Below are positions 6,187-8,590 of a stretch of DNA of 8,590 bases, piece after piece. This stretch comes from Porphyrobacter sp. (lineage in GTDB: Bacteria; Pseudomonadota; Alphaproteobacteria; Sphingomonadales; Sphingomonadaceae): contig JACIYY010000359.1 of the NCBI GenBank assembly GCA_014359685.1, positions 1 to 8,590 on the forward strand, in the 5' to 3' direction. Both the position numbers and the translations under genes were made by a program. The notes under the pieces are model-generated. The model saw nothing but the letters and a program-made list of their open reading frames with translations. It was not told where the DNA came from and did no database searches. The first letter of the stretch is position 1, and each line of letters begins with the position of its first letter.

Positions 6187-6668
6187 CCTCGTGCACTCCT
6201 GAGGCCCAGCAGGCCGAAGATCCCCAGCCCGGCCAGCGTCGAAATCAGCGCGTTCCAGCCCGCCAGCGACACGCCGAGCAGCCGCCACGGCGCCTGATCG
6301 CAGCGCGCCAGCGGCGCGGCCATGATCGCCTCCAGCGGGTCGCCGCCCCCCGCGCCCGGCGGCGCGGCGCAGGCGGCCAGCCCCGGCCACCAGCCATATT
6401 CGACGCCGGCGTGGAACGCGCCGACCATGCCCGAGACCATGATCGCCAGCGCCGCCAGCGACAGCCAGACGCGCGGCGGCGGCACGACGGTGGAGACCAG
6501 CGCCAGCGCCAGCGCGGCGAAATGGCCGTAGCGCTGCCACCAGCACAATTCGCAAGGGGCCAGGCCAAAGCCGTATTCGCTGACATAGGCGCCCGCGATC
6601 AGCACGGCCGGCACGCCGAGCGCCAGCCGCTGGGCGAGCAGGATGGCGGGATCGCTGGGAGGGGTCAC
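6183..6668 (-). CDS. dsbB: Disulfide bond formation protein B
   Basis: DsbB is an inner-membrane protein that reoxidises the periplasmic thiol oxidase DsbA and passes the electrons to ubiquinone. The 161 residues have four hydrophobic segments and the four essential cysteines. C39 and C42 form the first-loop pair in APCELCWWQRYGHF (R46 matches the quinone-linked Arg48 of E. coli). C100 and C123 form the second-loop pair (LAACAAP ... LARCDQAPW). The last segment SLAGWNALISTLAGLG resembles the usual 'S.a.wN' helix. Translation begins with GTG at 6668, the only reasonable start because the next Met is residue 77. It lies 16 bases after the ctpA stop without a clear ribosome site, suggesting coupling to ctpA. 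The 3' end overlaps coq7 by four bases. No dsbA is in the window. Confidence 0.92.
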   Translation of the reverse strand: MTPPSDPAILLAQRLALGVPAVLIAGAYVSEYGFGLAPCELCWWQRYGHFAALALALVSTVVPPPRVWLSLAALAIMVSGMVGAFHAGVEYGWWPGLAACAAPPGAGGGDPLEAIMAAPLARCDQAPWRLLGVSLAGWNALISTLAGLGIFGLLGLRSARG

Positions 6669-6684
6669 CCGGCCGGCTGCCCGA

Positions 6685-8022
6685 TCAGCGGCGCGCGGCG
6701 ACGATTGCGCTGCCGGTGCGGCGCAGCGTCTTCAACGCATAATCGAGCTGGAAATCCTCGATCCCCTGCGCCGCCAGTTCCTCCGCCGTGGCGGAAAAGC
6801 GCGGATCGGGCGCGCGATCGGCCTCCAGCGCCTCGTCCTCCAGATCGACCTCGTTGACCAGATGGCGGCGCAGATCGCTCTCGCGCAGCGCATATTGCTG
6901 GCGGCGCGCGGCGTCGGGATCGGACAGCTGCGGGACGCGGATATCGGGCTCGATCCCGCCTTCCTGCACCGACCGGCCGGAGGGGGTGTAGTAGCGTGCG
7001 GTGGTCAGCTTCAGCGCGGCGTCGCGGGTCAGCGGCAGCAGCGTCTGCACGCTGCCCTTCCCGAAGCTGCGTTCCCCCATCACCAGCGCGCGCCGCTGGT
7101 CCTGCAGCGCGCCGGCAACGATCTCGCTGGCCGAGGCCGAGCCGACATCGATCAGCACGATCATCGGCACCCCGGCCGCGACATCGCCGGGATAGATGCT
7201 TTCCGCCTCGTAGAAGATGCTGTCGCGCCGGGTCCGACCGCGCTGCGAGACTATCTGGCCGTGGTCGAGGAACAGGTCGCTGAGCGCCACCGCCTCGTCC
7301 AGCGATCCGCCGGGATTGCGCCGCAGGTCGAGCACCAGCCCGTTCAGGCGCCCGCCCGCCTCGCCGCGCAGCTCGGTCAGCGCGGTGCTGACATCGACGC
7401 CCACATCGCGGCTGAATTCGTTGACGCTGATCACACCGATCCCGCCATCGGCCAGTTCGTGGGTCACCGGCTCCAGCTCGATCAGGCCGCGCGTGACGCT
7501 GACCTCGAACGGCTCGTCGCGGCCGGGGCGGAAGATCGACAGGGTAATCGCGGTGCCGGCGGGGCCGCGCATCTGGCGCACCGCCTCGTCCAGCTCCAGC
7601 CCATAGATCAGCTTGCCGTCCAGATGGGTGATATAGTCGCCGGCCTTGATCCCGGCGGCATCGGCGGGGCTGCCCTTGAACGGGGAGACGACCTTGACCG
7701 CGCCATCCTCCATCTGCACCGAAATGCCGAGCCCCTGATAATTGCCGTCGATCATCGCCTCCAGCCGCTCCAGCGCGGCGCCGTCGAGATAGGCGGAATG
7801 GGGATCGAGCGCGGCCAGCATCCCGTCGATCGCGCCGCGGATCAGCACCTCGTCCTCGACCGGCTCGACATAGCTGGCCTTGATCCGCTGATAGGTGGCG
7901 AACAAAGCGGCGAATTCGGGCGAGGCGCGGCCTTCCACCTGCGCGAAGCCGGCGGTCGTCGCCGGCAACAGCGCGACGGCGGTCAGCAAAGCGGCGGCGC
8001 GCAGCGGCTGGGCAAGCTTCAT
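6685..8022 (-). CDS. ctpA: Carboxy-terminal processing protease, S41 family
   Basis: A periplasmic serine protease of the CtpA/Prc family that trims the C-termini of envelope proteins; relatives control murein hydrolases. From the ATG at 8022 it has 445 residues. A signal peptide (MKLAQPLRAAALLTAVALL, cleavage after GFA) is followed by an N-terminal helical part with LDPHSAYLD. A PDZ domain covers about 95-167 (YQGLGISV ... IKAGDYITHLDG). The catalytic core shows LRRNPGGSLDEAV, then S297 in GSASASEIVAG, with K322 and Q326 in FGKGSVQ; this is the Ser-Lys-Gln triad with the spacing of B. subtilis CtpB. A charged C-terminal segment ends in KTLRRTGSAIVAARR. In-frame ATGs at 8034 and 8067 exist; 8022 is preferred because it starts the signal peptide and has AGGA eleven bases upstream, and 8067 lies upstream of the likely promoter. 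It heads the ctpA-dsbB-coq7 unit. Confidence 0.93.
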   Translation of the reverse strand: MKLAQPLRAAALLTAVALLPATTAGFAQVEGRASPEFAALFATYQRIKASYVEPVEDEVLIRGAIDGMLAALDPHSAYLDGAALERLEAMIDGNYQGLGISVQMEDGAVKVVSPFKGSPADAAGIKAGDYITHLDGKLIYGLELDEAVRQMRGPAGTAITLSIFRPGRDEPFEVSVTRGLIELEPVTHELADGGIGVISVNEFSRDVGVDVSTALTELRGEAGGRLNGLVLDLRRNPGGSLDEAVALSDLFLDHGQIVSQRGRTRRDSIFYEAESIYPGDVAAGVPMIVLIDVGSASASEIVAGALQDQRRALVMGERSFGKGSVQTLLPLTRDAALKLTTARYYTPSGRSVQEGGIEPDIRVPQLSDPDAARRQQYALRESDLRRHLVNEVDLEDEALEADRAPDPRFSATAEELAAQGIEDFQLDYALKTLRRTGSAIVAARR

Positions 8023-8052
8023 GCGGACGAACATCCTGTACGATCGGACCCC

Positions 8053-8081
8053 ATTGTAGGGGCGCATCGCGAGGAACGCCA
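8053..8081 (-). promoter_or_regulatory. Probable promoter before ctpA
   Basis: On the minus strand TACAAT (8058-8053) is a near-perfect housekeeping -10 box, rare in such GC-rich DNA. The hexamer 17 bases upstream (TGGCGT, 8081-8076) is a poor -35 match. It lies in the 81-base gap between rlmH and ctpA. A transcript would start near 8046, leaving a short leader with AGGA before the ATG at 8022. It would drive ctpA, dsbB, coq7 and possibly the genes beyond. Confidence 0.4.
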
Positions 8082-8103
8082 GATGGGGCGCGCGCCCGCG
8101 ATC

Positions 8104-8526
8104 TCAGCCGGCGCGGTGGTAGGGATGGCCGGCAAGGATGCTGGTGGCGCGGAACAGCTGTTCCATCAGCATCGCGCGGGCCAGCAGATGCGGCCAGGTC
8201 GCGCGCCCGAAGGCCAGCAGCAGGTCGGCTTCGGCCCGTTCGTGCGCCGGGTGGCCGTCCGCCGCGCCGAGCACGAAGCGCGCCTCGCGCACACCGCCGT
8301 CGCGCCAGCGTTCGAGCTGCGCAGCCAGCGCCGCGGATTCGAGCTGCTCCCCCCGCTCATCGAGCAGTACGCGGCGGCATGGGGTCAGCGGATCGGGCAC
8401 CCTGCCGCCGCTTTCCGGCAGTTCGGTCAGCCGCAGCGGCCAGGCGATGCGCTTTTCGTAACGCGCGACCAGCTCCGCCTCGGGCGAACGGGCGATCTTG
8501 CCCCGCGCGATCACGTGGAGGAGCAT
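8104..8526 (-). CDS. rlmH: 23S rRNA (pseudouridine-1915 N3) methyltransferase RlmH
   Basis: RlmH is a small SPOUT-class methyltransferase that uses S-adenosylmethionine to methylate pseudouridine 1915 in helix 69 of 23S rRNA, acting on assembled ribosomes. The 140 residues are shorter than the 155 of E. coli but match the short alphaproteobacterial form. Landmarks: N-terminus MLLHVIARGKI, the VLLDERGEQLES motif, FVLGAADGH (cofactor-site loop, 85-93, normally GG-x-x-G), and the strongly conserved end MLMEQLFRATSILAGHPYHR. The ATG at 8526 gives the expected N-terminus. The nearest purine-rich motif, AGGA, almost touches the ATG, so the ribosome site is unusual. A 13-base tandem duplication lies immediately upstream. 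In many relatives rsfS precedes this gene; its coding region is not visible here. Confidence 0.94.
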   Translation of the reverse strand: MLLHVIARGKIARSPEAELVARYEKRIAWPLRLTELPESGGRVPDPLTPCRRVLLDERGEQLESAALAAQLERWRDGGVREARFVLGAADGHPAHERAEADLLLAFGRATWPHLLARAMLMEQLFRATSILAGHPYHRAG

Positions 8527-8527
8527 T

Positions 8528-8553
8528 CCTGTTATGGGTGCCTGTTATGGGTG
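8528..8553. repeat. Perfect 13-bp tandem duplication before rlmH
   Basis: CCTGTTATGGGTG occurs twice head-to-tail (8528-8540 and 8541-8553). On the rlmH strand it reads CACCCATAACAGG twice and ends one base before the ATG. It is non-coding on present evidence and places AGG at two distances from the start codon. The remaining bases to the window end (8554-8590) show no gene I can support; a TGA at 8586-8584 could be the end of an upstream gene, but too little is visible. Confidence 0.75.
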
Positions 8554-8590
8554 GCGGCCGGCGGCGATCCTTGTCGCACGCCGTCAGGCG

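Noticed and set aside
6187..6555. N-terminal extension of COQ7 through dsbB
   Set aside because: It lies inside dsbB in another frame; the AGGAG site and family N-terminus support 6186.
4812..6857. 681-codon plus-strand open frame opposite wecB, the secreted protein, coq7 and dsbB
   Set aside because: Low-complexity Arg/Pro/Ala-rich translation crossing four genes and their gaps; a shadow of high-GC coding on the other strand.
8584..8586. TGA as the end of an upstream rsfS gene
   Set aside because: Only four bases lie beyond it in the window, so no coding evidence can be given; rsfS is expected there only by analogy.

Overview
The window is GC-rich DNA with dense, mostly overlapping or tightly packed genes. 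Protein content and gene order suggest an alphaproteobacterium of the Sphingomonadales (Sphingomonas/Erythrobacter type). That placement is inferred from remembered family resemblance (RlmH-CtpA-DsbB-COQ7 block, short 140-residue RlmH, a sphingomonad-like four-cysteine secreted protein), not from a search.

Plus strand, 1-3650: the end of a flagellar cluster. A 5'-truncated fliR overlaps flhB by ATGA; both are export-gate membrane proteins of the flagellar type III secretion system. After an 83-base gap come fliD (filament cap) and, two bases later, fliS (flagellin chaperone). Together they cover the export gate, its substrate-specificity switch, and the late filament-assembly factors.

Minus strand, 8526-3679 (read right to left): rlmH (23S rRNA pseudouridine methyltransferase), ctpA (S41 carboxy-terminal processing protease), dsbB (quinone-linked disulfide oxidase), coq7 (ubiquinone hydroxylase), a secreted four-cysteine protein of unknown function, and wecB (UDP-GlcNAc 2-epimerase). 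The ctpA-dsbB-coq7 part is very compact (16-base gap, then an ATGA overlap). It groups envelope proteolysis, disulfide formation and quinone synthesis. The two gene sets converge at a 28-base intergenic region holding a GGCGCC-based hairpin, which may be the border between the flagellar cluster and a housekeeping neighbourhood.

I see no mobile element, CRISPR array, RNA gene or defence system, and no clearly new multi-gene system. The points most worth a second look are the NPAH (instead of NPTH) autocleavage motif in FlhB, the four-cysteine secreted protein downstream of dsbB-coq7, a perfect 13-base tandem duplication directly before rlmH, and a sigma-28-like match placed so that fliD mRNA would start at its ATG.
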